This document shows positions 1 through 5,741 of a DNA stretch of 7,177 nt, in pieces (within the stretch, counting starts at the first letter, position 1; each line of letters opens with the position of its first letter). Position numbers and translations under genes: made by a program. Below the pieces are notes generated by a model. The model did no database searches. It saw only the letters and a program-made list of their open reading frames with translations, and was not told the DNA's origin. Origin of the DNA: an uncultured Prevotella sp. (GTDB taxonomy: Bacteria > Bacteroidota > Bacteroidia > Bacteroidales > Bacteroidaceae); assembly GCA_947095945.1 (NCBI GenBank), contig CAMUQM010000094.1, positions 1-7,177 of the forward strand, written 5' to 3'.

Positions 1-105
1 GTGCCGCTTAATGCGGGATACGGCATGTTAATTCACACTAAATCCCGCAGAACCTTTTATGAAAATAATTCGACAACTGTACTCTTTGAATTTCCTAATA
101 GCTAA
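1..105 (+). CDS. Possible 3' end of an unknown plus-strand gene (partial)
   Basis: Frame 1 is open from the window edge to a TAA at 103-105, giving 34 residues that end in TVLFEFPNS. The composition is protein-like but I recognise no family, and 34 codons can stay open by chance. An inverted repeat lies inside it (GCGGGAT at 13-19, ATCCCGC at 42-48), which argues somewhat against coding. No convincing terminator follows before the convergent S41 gene's terminator at 301-347. This is a weak call, made only because the frame runs off the window. Confidence 0.2.
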   Translation: MPLNAGYGMLIHTKSRRTFYENNSTTVLFEFPNS

Positions 106-300
106 ACACTTTTTATTTGCTTTTGGTTTTACAACACTTTTCTCACAGTAAATTACATTCCGTTCAACTATATATTGCATCGTATCTAACCCTCAACACC
201 AATAGTGTTTACCAACAGCACCACACGTGCTGAGCACCAACACGACAATAGAAAAACAGAGAAATGATAACAAGGCTGCACTAACATAAAACCGAAACCA
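106..300. other. Non-coding gap with a paired-palindrome repeat
   Basis: I see no gene in this A/T-rich stretch. Its one structured part is the pair of small palindromes at 195-232, annotated separately. No Bacteroidetes-type promoter pair was found on either strand. Confidence 0.5.
195..232. repeat. Paired short palindromes, copy 1
   Basis: Two perfect inverted repeats lie side by side: AACAC-CAATA-GTGTT at 195-209, and CAGCAC-CACAC-GTGCTG at 216-232. Their centres (202 and 224) are 22 bp apart. A related pair with the same 22-bp spacing and a shared start (AACACCAAT) lies at 5891-5926. Both copies sit roughly 70 to 80 bp beyond the terminator of a minus-strand gene. This suggests an intergenic repeat family, but two copies in one window cannot prove it. 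Confidence 0.45.
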
Positions 301-347
301 TATTAATAAAATAAGGCTTATAAGTTCCAAACAAACCTATAAGCCTT
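301..347 (-). terminator. Intrinsic terminator of the S41 protease gene
   Basis: Read on the minus strand, AAGGCTTATAGGTT pairs with AACTTATAAGCCTT around a 7-base loop, giving a 14-bp stem with one G-U pair (arms 313-326 and 334-347). ATTTTATT follows. The G-U pair becomes an A-C mismatch on the plus strand, so the hairpin fits minus-strand transcription better. It starts about 20 bases after the stop codon of the S41 gene. Confidence 0.75.
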
Positions 348-368
348 AATTCATTCTAAATGTTCCCT

Positions 369-2117
369 TTATTTCGCCTTTGTTTTGCTCTTGTTATCAA
401 CAGCTACATTCATAGCAGGCTCAAGCTTAACCAACGGCTGACTTACAACAGGTTGCAGGAGCTTCTTATACTCTAAAGGGTTCTTCAGAATCTCCACAGC
501 CTTTTTCCACTGCTTATCAAACTGCAGACTATTTTCTAACGAACCTTTCTGATAGTAATAAGCTGAAACGAGGTCGCTTGTCAACACCTTTTTCAATGTT
601 TGCTTGTTATAATCAAGGTCTTTAGCAAGATTATGATTCAGCTTTTTCTCCAAAGCTTCAAACTCTGGTTTCGCATCGTCATAATAGCCTTCAAACTTAG
701 CTAACTTTACAAGGTTTTCCAAATACTTCTTACTTTCGCGGTCATACTTGAAACCACTCTTCAATACCGCCTGCTTGAAGTCTTCAAAATCAGCATCTGA
801 AATAATAAAACTCTTTGTAGGACCAATTGATGGATGCTTTTTCAAATACTGCAGCTCCCAGTTCCACATCACCTCCGTTGAATCGCGACCAGAGGAAGCA
901 AGATAGAAAGCAATGTTTGGCAGCGAATCTGGACGTACCTCTACATCAGGCTTAATACCACCACCATCGCGCACTTCACGGCCGTTTGCCGTACGGAAAA
1001 CACGTGTCAGCGAATCTGGAACGTGCTCAGTATACCCGCCATTAGCATGCTTATAGTTGATAGCCTGAATGCAACGTCCGCTTGGAATATAATACTTGCT
1101 TGACGTAAGCTTTAAGTTTGCATTATATGGAAGATCCATTGAAACCTGCACGAGTCCCTTTCCGTAAGTACGTGTACCGAGAACGACAGCACGATCGAGA
1201 TCCTGCAAGCTACCACTGGTAATCTCACTGGCACTCGCCGACTCATCATTTACCAACACAACGATAGGCATGAGAGTATCGATTGGTTCAACGCTTGTTT
1301 TATATTCATTGTTCGCACGCTCCATCTTACCCACCGTCTTCACGAGCGTAATACCTTTTGGTACAAACATATTTACGATGTTTACTGCTTCCTGCAAGCT
1401 ACCACCACCATTGTTACGGAGGTCGAAGACAAGAGAGGTCATACCCTGTTTCTTCATATCAAGAAATGCACGTCGAACATCCTTTGCACATCCAGTTGTG
1501 AAAGAGTTGAGATTCAAATAACCTACTCCACCATCCTGTACACCATAATATGGCACTGCAGGGAGCTGAATAGCACGGCGAGTAATCTTAAATTTCATCT
1601 TCTTATTCGTTGATGGGCGCTGAATAGTCAAGATAAAGGTTGTACCAGCATCACCACGAAGATGATTGCTGACAAACGAAACATCCTTACCTACCATTGA
1701 CGAGTCACCAATAGCAAGAATAACATCACCCTTCTTCAAGCCAACTTCCGCAGCAGGCATATTCTCGTATGGTTCATCAATCACCGTATTCTTCAATAAG
1801 AAATTATAACGAATCAATGCACCAACACCTGCATATTTGCCCGAAATCATCATATTGAGGTCCTTTACTTTCTCTTCCGGATAATAAACCGTATAAGGAT
1901 CCAGCGAATGAAGCATGTAATTGATACCGTTTCCGATTACTTCATCAGAGTTCAGGGTATCAACATACATCATGTCAAGATACTTATAGATGGCAGAAAA
2001 AGTCTCAAGATTCTTTGCAACCTTGAAGTTATGGTCTTTACCTGCAGTGCTTTGCGCCATTACAGCTCCTCCGAAAGCAAGTATCCAGAGTCCGAAAGCC
2101 AAGAAGAGTTTTCTCAT
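369..2117 (-). CDS. S41-family carboxy-terminal processing protease (CtpA/Prc type)
   Basis: Exported serine protease of 582 residues, expected to act in the periplasm and cut proteins near their C-termini. A signal peptide spans residues 1-21 (hydrophobic core, then VMA before Q22). A PDZ domain follows at about 95-180 (GVGAL, then GLKKGDVILAIGD and LRGDAGT). The S41 catalytic core is about 195-395. The motif ESASASEI places the catalytic serine at S295, YGKGLVQ gives lysine K320, and Q324 completes the set; the 25-residue Ser-Lys spacing matches the family. FDLRNNGGG at 231-239 is the usual S41 strand and turn. About 190 residues after the core form a lysine-rich, probably helical extension, common in Bacteroidetes members but absent from short CtpAs. 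It ends KSKTKAK. The ATG at 2117 is chosen because the signal peptide starts there. It is a single gene with its own terminator. Its natural substrate cannot be read from sequence. Confidence 0.93.
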   Translation of the reverse strand: MRKLFLAFGLWILAFGGAVMAQSTAGKDHNFKVAKNLETFSAIYKYLDMMYVDTLNSDEVIGNGINYMLHSLDPYTVYYPEEKVKDLNMMISGKYAGVGALIRYNFLLKNTVIDEPYENMPAAEVGLKKGDVILAIGDSSMVGKDVSFVSNHLRGDAGTTFILTIQRPSTNKKMKFKITRRAIQLPAVPYYGVQDGGVGYLNLNSFTTGCAKDVRRAFLDMKKQGMTSLVFDLRNNGGGSLQEAVNIVNMFVPKGITLVKTVGKMERANNEYKTSVEPIDTLMPIVVLVNDESASASEITSGSLQDLDRAVVLGTRTYGKGLVQVSMDLPYNANLKLTSSKYYIPSGRCIQAINYKHANGGYTEHVPDSLTRVFRTANGREVRDGGGIKPDVEVRPDSLPNIAFYLASSGRDSTEVMWNWELQYLKKHPSIGPTKSFIISDADFEDFKQAVLKSGFKYDRESKKYLENLVKLAKFEGYYDDAKPEFEALEKKLNHNLAKDLDYNKQTLKKVLTSDLVSAYYYQKGSLENSLQFDKQWKKAVEILKNPLEYKKLLQPVVSQPLVKLEPAMNVAVDNKSKTKAK

Positions 2118-2160
2118 TATATATATATTCTATTTATTGTTTAATATGCTTATCACGGAA

Positions 2161-2168
2161 CAAAAGTA
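2161..2168 (-). promoter_or_regulatory. Likely -7 box of the S41 protease promoter
   Basis: The minus strand reads TACTTTTG, matching the Bacteroidetes -7 consensus TAnnTTTG. Transcription would start near 2154, leaving a leader of about 37 bases. I see no TTTG at the usual distance; the nearest, at 2195-2198, is 26 bases upstream. The upstream box is therefore unresolved. The leader is A/T-rich with no clear Shine-Dalgarno site. Confidence 0.45.
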
Positions 2169-2249
2169 CATTATTATAATGGAAAACAGGTCTTCAAAAG
2201 CATGAAAATAAAGAAAATTACGATTTTATTGAAATTTTCTTCAAAAACA

Positions 2250-2281
2250 TTTGGTGGGTTCAAAGAAACATAGTACCTTTG
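2250..2281 (+). promoter_or_regulatory. Bacteroidetes-type promoter of the tRNA-Asn gene
   Basis: TTTG at 2250-2253 and TACCTTTG at 2274-2281 are separated by 20 bases, an exact match to the Bacteroidetes housekeeping promoter TTTG/TAnnTTTG. The expected start near 2288 lies about 25 bases before the mature tRNA 5' end. Confidence 0.8.
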
Positions 2282-2312
2282 CAACCGCTTACAAGAAATA
2301 AGCAATACAACT

Positions 2313-2386
2313 GCTTCAGTAGCTCAGTTGGTTAGAGCACCTGACTGTTAATCAGGGGGTCGTTGGTTCAAGCCCATCCTGGAGCG
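2313..2386 (+). tRNA. tRNA-Asn (anticodon GTT)
   Basis: A full cloverleaf folds in 74 bases. The acceptor stem is GCTTCAG with CTGGAGC (one T-G pair), and the discriminator is G. The D arm is GCTC-AGTTGGTTA-GAGC. The anticodon arm is CCTGA-CTGTTAA-TCAGG with anticodon GTT, reading Asn codons AAC and AAT. The T arm is GTTGG-TTCAAGC-CCATC. The second T-stem pair (positions 50 and 64) is T-T, an oddity in an otherwise standard molecule. CCA is not encoded; CAT follows the discriminator. The gene stands alone between its own promoter and terminator. Confidence 0.95.
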
Positions 2387-2390
2387 CATC

Positions 2391-2420
2391 AAAAGGAATT
2401 ACGAAAGTAATTCCTTTTTT
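2391..2420 (+). terminator. Intrinsic terminator of the tRNA-Asn gene
   Basis: AAAAGGAATTAC (2391-2402) and GTAATTCCTTTT (2407-2418) form a perfect 12-bp stem closed by a GAAA tetraloop. The stem runs into a T tract ending at 2420. It begins four bases after the tRNA discriminator. Confidence 0.9.
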
Positions 2421-2646
2421 GTTTTCATACCCAAGAAACTCCAACACAGAACAAACCCAACTGCTTATTTTATCCTCAGCTTCTGATACAGGGAATCTGT
2501 TTTTCTTATATTTCAAGATGCCGATAAGACTTCAAAAAACCTTACATATCTTTAAACAAAACGCCTATAAACAAAGACAAAGACACCTATAAAAAGCAAG
2601 TTTACAACCAACAGAAAATCAGCCAGTTATAACGTCGTGCAAGAAA

Positions 2647-2756
2647 AGGTGCTTAATCGGACTTCAAAAGGGCGTTAGTAACACGCCAAAAGAGCATCTT
2701 TTGAACCCTAACAGAGCGTCTTTTCAAAGCCAAAAGACCATGTATTGATTTCAAGA
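2647..2756. repeat. Degenerate tandem array, five units of 22 bp
   Basis: Units begin at 2647, 2669, 2691, 2713 and 2735, exactly 22 bp apart. Their starts read AGGTGC, AGGGCG, AGAGCA, AGAGCG and AGACCA. Units 1, 2 and 4 end in CAAA, and unit 5 ends in CAAGA. The clearest pair is AGAGCATCTTTTGAA (2691-2705) against AGAGCGTCTTTTCAA (2713-2727), with two mismatches in 15. Several unit starts lie in small palindromes, for example CAAAAGA-GCA-TCTTTTG at 2687-2703. The period is not a multiple of three and no reading frame spans it, so it is not a protein repeat. There are no unique spacers, so it is not CRISPR. Confidence 0.5.
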
Positions 2757-2913
2757 TGCATGAAAAGGATTTACATCTACCTGTAAGTAACGGAATAAAG
2801 GAGCTGTTAACAGCCAACTTTCACATACTTATAGCACAGCCTTTTGGTCCATCTTAACCTTGTTTTAATACTTCAAAAAAAGACAAACATCACTTACGTG
2901 TACCAGAATGAGT

Positions 2914-2955
2914 TATGTTAAAGAAATTTAATTACGCTAACCTTGAGGCAAGGTT
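2914..2955 (+). promoter_or_regulatory. Candidate cytolysin promoter overlapped by a palindrome
   Basis: TATG at 2914-2917 and TAACCTTG at 2938-2945 are 20 bases apart. Each is one mismatch from the Bacteroidetes promoter boxes. Transcription would start near 2952, giving a leader of about 83 bases. The putative -7 box falls within a perfect inverted repeat, AACCTTG-AGG-CAAGGTT (2939-2955), which could be an operator or an early RNA hairpin. A second TAACCTTG at 2855-2862 has no upstream partner. The call is tentative. Confidence 0.25.
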
Positions 2956-3034
2956 CTTCAAAAAACGCATTTAATAACGTAAAACATACAATTAATAATA
3001 TAGAAGTATAACTCTCAACTAATCAACAAACAAA

Positions 3035-4588
3035 ATGAAAAAATTAAAGTTAAGAAAAGAACTAATGCTTATGCTTCCCATCCTCTTGGGCGCATGCACC
3101 AATGACAAAGATGGAGATTTGGGAACAAACACGGGAAATGGAGCTTTCCCAACAGCAATCAATTCGTATGTTCATTCCATGCCTTCGGTAAAGCAGATAG
3201 AACCTTTCTCTGAGAGAAAAGCCAGTGAAGCGAAGACAATCTCTCTCATATCTCCACTTGCAAGTACAAGAGCAGGAGCTACAAAGGAATTCTACGAGCA
3301 GGCAAAAGAGTTTGAGGAACAGCTTCTCTTCTCAGATGATAAAAACGTTTTCTATCCAGGCGCACTGCTTCGGGCGAAGAGTGTGATTGAAGGAGAGTAC
3401 GACCCTATTGAGGCAGAACGTGCTCCGATGGTCCTTTCCACTGATCTTCCCGGCAGTTCTGACCCAACAGTCAGGATAGAGAACCCCACCCTTTCTGGCG
3501 TGAGAAAAGGAATCAACGAGTTACTTAGCCGTGGCTTCAATGCTCCTGCAGCCAACCTCACCTATTCAATTGAGGAAGTTTACGACAAAGCACACCTCAA
3601 AATGGCAATGGGCGGCAACTACAAGGGTGCTGCTAACACTGTGGAGGCAAGTGCAGGCTTCAGCTTTGACAAGGAAAAGAACCGTTTTCTTGTGAAAGTG
3701 CAGCAGGTATTCTATGAGCTTAGCATTGACCTTCCTAAAAAGCCATCCGACCTTTTTTCCAAGGAATTTGATTACAAGAAAGAGTTTGGAAACGAGAAGC
3801 CGTTATTTGTTTCTTCTGTAAAATACGGACGAATTCTCCTCTTGGGTATTGAGACGAACATGACAAAGAAAGAGGCTGAAGCAAAGCTACAAGCGTCTGT
3901 GCTGGGCGGAAAGATTGGCGCAAATGCAGAGGCTGCATACCAGGACCTGCTGAAAGAGTCAACTATCAAGGGACGTGTCCTTGGTGGTGATGCCAAACTT
4001 GGTGCGCTGGCAGCCATCAATCTGGAGGATGTTAAGAAGTTCATCGGCGAAGGTGCACGCCTGAGTACTGAAAATCCCGGTGCTCCGATTGCCTACAAGC
4101 TGAAGGAACTCGGAACCAACCGTACATTCAAGACGGTAATTTATTCCAAATACACCAAGAATGACCCTTATGCAGGTGAGTTCTCACATATCAGCTTCGA
4201 CCTGATTGTTTTGGACGAACTGAAATCATTGTCAGGTCAGAAACTCGATGCAGGAAGAGGCTTCATACAGTTTGGTGATGATGCTAAGCAGCGGACAGAA
4301 TTCTTCTTCGACCGTTGGAGCAGACGCATACGCCACAATTTCCCGAACTACAAAAGCGGAGAAAAGATCCTTGTCGTATTTGAAAGAGGAAAAAGGAGTG
4401 ATGGTTTCAAGGAAAAATACACCTTTGAAGTTCCTCTGTTCGAGACCCTGGTGAGAGAAGGAAAGAAACTGGGACAAGGAGGCGTAAACAAACTTTACGA
4501 CACAGCGAAGAATCCTCTGAACCTGCGTGACACGACAGGAGATGTGACATTGACCTTCGGAATAGAGAATCTGAAGTTTCACAAGTAA
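3035..4588 (+). CDS. Cholesterol-dependent-cytolysin-like pore-forming lipoprotein
   Basis: Lipoprotein of 517 residues with the core of the thiol-activated cytolysin family, whose members form large beta-barrel pores. The signal peptide ends LLGAC, so lipidation is at C21. The following TNDKDGD is acidic, as in surface-exposed Bacteroidetes lipoproteins. Family landmarks in order: YPGALL (107-112), LSTDLPG (134-140), ENPTLSGVRKGINEL (149-163), the first membrane-hairpin region (about 186-215), QQVFYELSIDLP (223-234), VSSVKYGR (259-266), the second hairpin region (about 277-312), the diglycine motif VLGGDA (315-320) and STENPGAPIAY (344-354). The final 130 residues should be the membrane-binding domain. 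They lack the tryptophan-rich undecapeptide and contain no cysteine; C21 is the only cysteine in the protein. Cholesterol binding is therefore doubtful. The protein fits the CDC-like branch known from Bacteroidetes, where an antibacterial role has been proposed. The leader lacks a Shine-Dalgarno site; the ATG is set by the signal peptide. Confidence 0.85.
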   Translation: MKKLKLRKELMLMLPILLGACTNDKDGDLGTNTGNGAFPTAINSYVHSMPSVKQIEPFSERKASEAKTISLISPLASTRAGATKEFYEQAKEFEEQLLFSDDKNVFYPGALLRAKSVIEGEYDPIEAERAPMVLSTDLPGSSDPTVRIENPTLSGVRKGINELLSRGFNAPAANLTYSIEEVYDKAHLKMAMGGNYKGAANTVEASAGFSFDKEKNRFLVKVQQVFYELSIDLPKKPSDLFSKEFDYKKEFGNEKPLFVSSVKYGRILLLGIETNMTKKEAEAKLQASVLGGKIGANAEAAYQDLLKESTIKGRVLGGDAKLGALAAINLEDVKKFIGEGARLSTENPGAPIAYKLKELGTNRTFKTVIYSKYTKNDPYAGEFSHISFDLIVLDELKSLSGQKLDAGRGFIQFGDDAKQRTEFFFDRWSRRIRHNFPNYKSGEKILVVFERGKRSDGFKEKYTFEVPLFETLVREGKKLGQGGVNKLYDTAKNPLNLRDTTGDVTLTFGIENLKFHK

Positions 4589-4600
4589 ACTATCTTCCAT

Positions 4601-4631
4601 ACAGACTGCTGTCAAAACATCAGCAGTCTGT
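4601..4631 (+). terminator. Perfect 11-bp hairpin after the cytolysin stop codon
   Basis: ACAGACTGCTG (4601-4611) and CAGCAGTCTGT (4621-4631) are exact inverted repeats around a 9-base loop, 12 bases after the stop codon. No T tract follows, so this may protect the mRNA 3' end or aid termination rather than terminate alone. A standard terminator lies about 100 bases further on. Confidence 0.5.
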
Positions 4632-4731
4632 AACCAAACTGAATGAAAGACCATAAAAACCGCTGCGGGGATATGGATGTATATACATTTTCCCACCTAA
4701 GGTTTTACATTCATTCATTGTTTTCTCTTTG

Positions 4732-4772
4732 AAAAGAATCTGGCAAAACGCCAGGTTCTTTTATTTTTTTCC
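4732..4772 (+). terminator. Intrinsic terminator downstream of the cytolysin gene
   Basis: AAAAGAATCTGGC (4732-4744) pairs with GCCAGGTTCTTTT (4750-4762) around AAAAC, giving a 13-bp stem with one T-G pair, followed by ATTTTTTT. The T-G pair becomes an A-C mismatch on the minus strand, so plus is the better orientation. It is probably the main end of the cytolysin transcript, 144 bases after the stop. Confidence 0.85.
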
Positions 4773-5224
4773 TTTTCTTCATACCCTTTTATGAAATACC
4801 CCTGAAAAAAGAAAGGACACATTACTGTCGTGAGAACTCATCGGCTCTTTTATCTTTTTCTTTATTATAAAAAGAATTTTCGCCATCATCTATCCTTCCT
4901 ACAGGCTCTCAAACTTCATGAATAGGTAGATCAGAAAAGTAGGGAGTAAGACAAAGGTACAACGATTGAAAGTAAAAAGAGTAGCTCATAAGACAGAAAA
5001 AACACAGCAAAACAGTTCTTATAGATGTCAAGTTATAATTTCTTTTCATGAAAAGAAATATTTTTCTTCATGAACAGAAATATTTATTTTCATGAAAATA
5101 AATATTTTTCATCGTGAAAAGAATTTGATAATGTCGGTGTATTGGAGAAGATGGGGAAACAGCTGGCGTGCTAAAGATATATTTTTTGCCAAGGAGAAAA
5201 GCATCAAAAAAATAGGATGAAAAC
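4773..5224. other. Non-coding region between convergent gene ends
   Basis: This lies between the terminators of two convergent genes and should need no promoter, yet it holds a 22-bp tandem array (5045-5132) and a minus-strand TACCTTTG at 4952-4959. A 36-codon minus-strand frame (4889 down to 4779) follows GGAAGGATAG. I do not call it a gene because it is rich in ATA and AAA codons and resembles nothing I know. Confidence 0.5.
5045..5132. repeat. Tandem array, four units of 22 bp centred on TTCATGAA
   Basis: Units begin at 5045, 5067, 5089 and 5111, exactly 22 bp apart. The first three start TTCATGAA and continue with an AAATATTT segment. Units 1 and 3 differ at one position of 22, and units 1 and 2 at three. 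Unit 4 is degenerate (ATCGTGAAAAGAA) but stays in register. Each of the first three carries two alternating palindromes, TTCATGAA and AAATATTT. There are no unique spacers, no coding frame and no obvious promoter next to it. A set of protein-binding sites, a bent-DNA element or slippage-expanded sequence are all possible. Confidence 0.75.
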
Positions 5225-5269
5225 AGAAAAAGGGCACATGGAATCCTGCTCAAGGAGACACATGCACCC
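5225..5269 (-). terminator. Terminator of the desulfoferrodoxin gene
   Basis: On the minus strand GGGTGCATG (5261-5269) pairs with CATGTGCCC (5232-5240), a 9-bp stem with two G-U pairs. It encloses an inner TCCT/AGGA hairpin, and CTTTTTCTGTTTT follows. Its start lies about 36 bases after the stop codon. The stem is weaker than the other terminators here. Confidence 0.55.
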
Positions 5270-5305
5270 ATAATAATTATTATATGTCAGCTTGAAAAGT
5301 TGTAC

Positions 5306-5674
5306 TTACTTTGAACGCCAAAGACCATGAAGGTTGCAGTACTCGCGAGCATAAACCTCTGTAGCATCAGTCTTAAACTCAGCTACTGGGCGGTCTGTTG
5401 GCTCAAGATACTTGCGGAGAACCTCGTTGTTGTTAGTTACCAACTCAATCCAAAGGATAGAGTGAGCCTCTGTCATTGGGTGCTCAACCTCACCAACAGT
5501 TACGCGGTAGCCACCTTCAATCTTCTCAACAACTGGTACGTGCTTCTCTGTTGCAGCATCTGTAGTATTCTCAACTACGTGCTCCAAACCAGCAACACCA
5601 CACTCACCGCCTACCAATACTTCAACGATGTGACCACACTCTGTACACTTATATAACTCGTTTCTTTTTGCCAT
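5306..5674 (-). CDS. dfx: Desulfoferrodoxin-family superoxide reductase
   Basis: Cytoplasmic iron protein of 122 residues that reduces superoxide to hydrogen peroxide without making oxygen, a common defence in anaerobes. The catalytic centre II is complete: H45 (in EKHVPV), H65 and H71 (HPMTEAH), C113 and H116 (EYCNLHG). The family's E-K pair near the iron is E43-K44. The N-terminal desulforedoxin-like domain starts as usual (YKCTECGHIVEVL; C10, C13). However, the later Cys-Cys pair is replaced by a single C25 in GGECG, and the segment is about four residues short. The usual four-cysteine centre I iron site is therefore incomplete. Catalysis should not depend on it. There is no signal peptide. 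The ATG at 5674 fits the family start. It is a single gene with a strong promoter and its own terminator. Confidence 0.93.
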   Translation of the reverse strand: MAKRNELYKCTECGHIVEVLVGGECGVAGLEHVVENTTDAATEKHVPVVEKIEGGYRVTVGEVEHPMTEAHSILWIELVTNNNEVLRKYLEPTDRPVAEFKTDATEVYAREYCNLHGLWRSK

Positions 5675-5702
5675 AATAAATTATTTCTTAATGTTATGTC
5701 TG

Positions 5703-5734
5703 CAAAGATATATCTATTTTCCGAGAGAAACAAA
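5703..5734 (-). promoter_or_regulatory. Bacteroidetes-type promoter of the desulfoferrodoxin gene
   Basis: On the minus strand TTTG (5734-5731) and TATCTTTG (5710-5703) are separated by 20 bases, an exact match to TTTG/TAnnTTTG. The expected start is near 5696, leaving a leader of only about 22 bases with no Shine-Dalgarno site. Confidence 0.8.
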
Positions 5735-5741
5735 TCTTCTG

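Larger units (their letters stand above)
2421..3034. other. 614-base non-coding region upstream of the cytolysin gene
   Basis: I found no convincing gene. The stretch holds a degenerate 22-bp-period array (2647-2756) and an exact 11-bp direct repeat, TTTCAAGATGC, at 2511-2521 and 2749-2759. It also has three inverted repeats: TTACA-N6-TGTAA at 2771-2786, the perfect palindrome GCTGTTAACAGC at 2803-2814, and AACCTTG-AGG-CAAGGTT at 2939-2955. The last 80 bases are A/T-rich and probably the cytolysin leader. The length and structure suggest regulation or an intergenic repeat element rather than a lost gene. Confidence 0.55.

Noticed and set aside
13..48. Inverted repeat GCGGGAT...ATCCCGC as a terminator
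   Set aside because: The loop is 22 bases, no T tract follows on either side, and it lies inside a possible open frame at the window edge.
2488..2505. Weak hairpin ACAG-GGAAT-CTGT followed by T residues as a terminator
   Set aside because: The stem is only four base pairs, and a strong terminator already ends the tRNA transcript at 2420.
369..4588. The S41 protease as activator of the cytolysin
   Set aside because: Some CDC-like toxins need proteolysis, but the two genes are separately transcribed, oppositely oriented and split by a tRNA. Proximity alone is not evidence.
4232..4696. 154-codon minus-strand open frame
   Set aside because: Most of it is antisense to the cytolysin gene, its product resembles no family, and no promoter or leader supports it.
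5045..5132. CRISPR array
   Set aside because: The 22-bp units are directly adjacent with no unique spacers, and no cas genes are near.
5270..5283. Palindrome ATAATAATTATTAT as an operator
   Set aside because: It is pure A/T, lies between a stop codon and its terminator, and is easily explained by composition.
5327..5656. 109-codon plus-strand open frame
   Set aside because: It lies entirely opposite the clear desulfoferrodoxin gene and is a shadow of its codon pattern.
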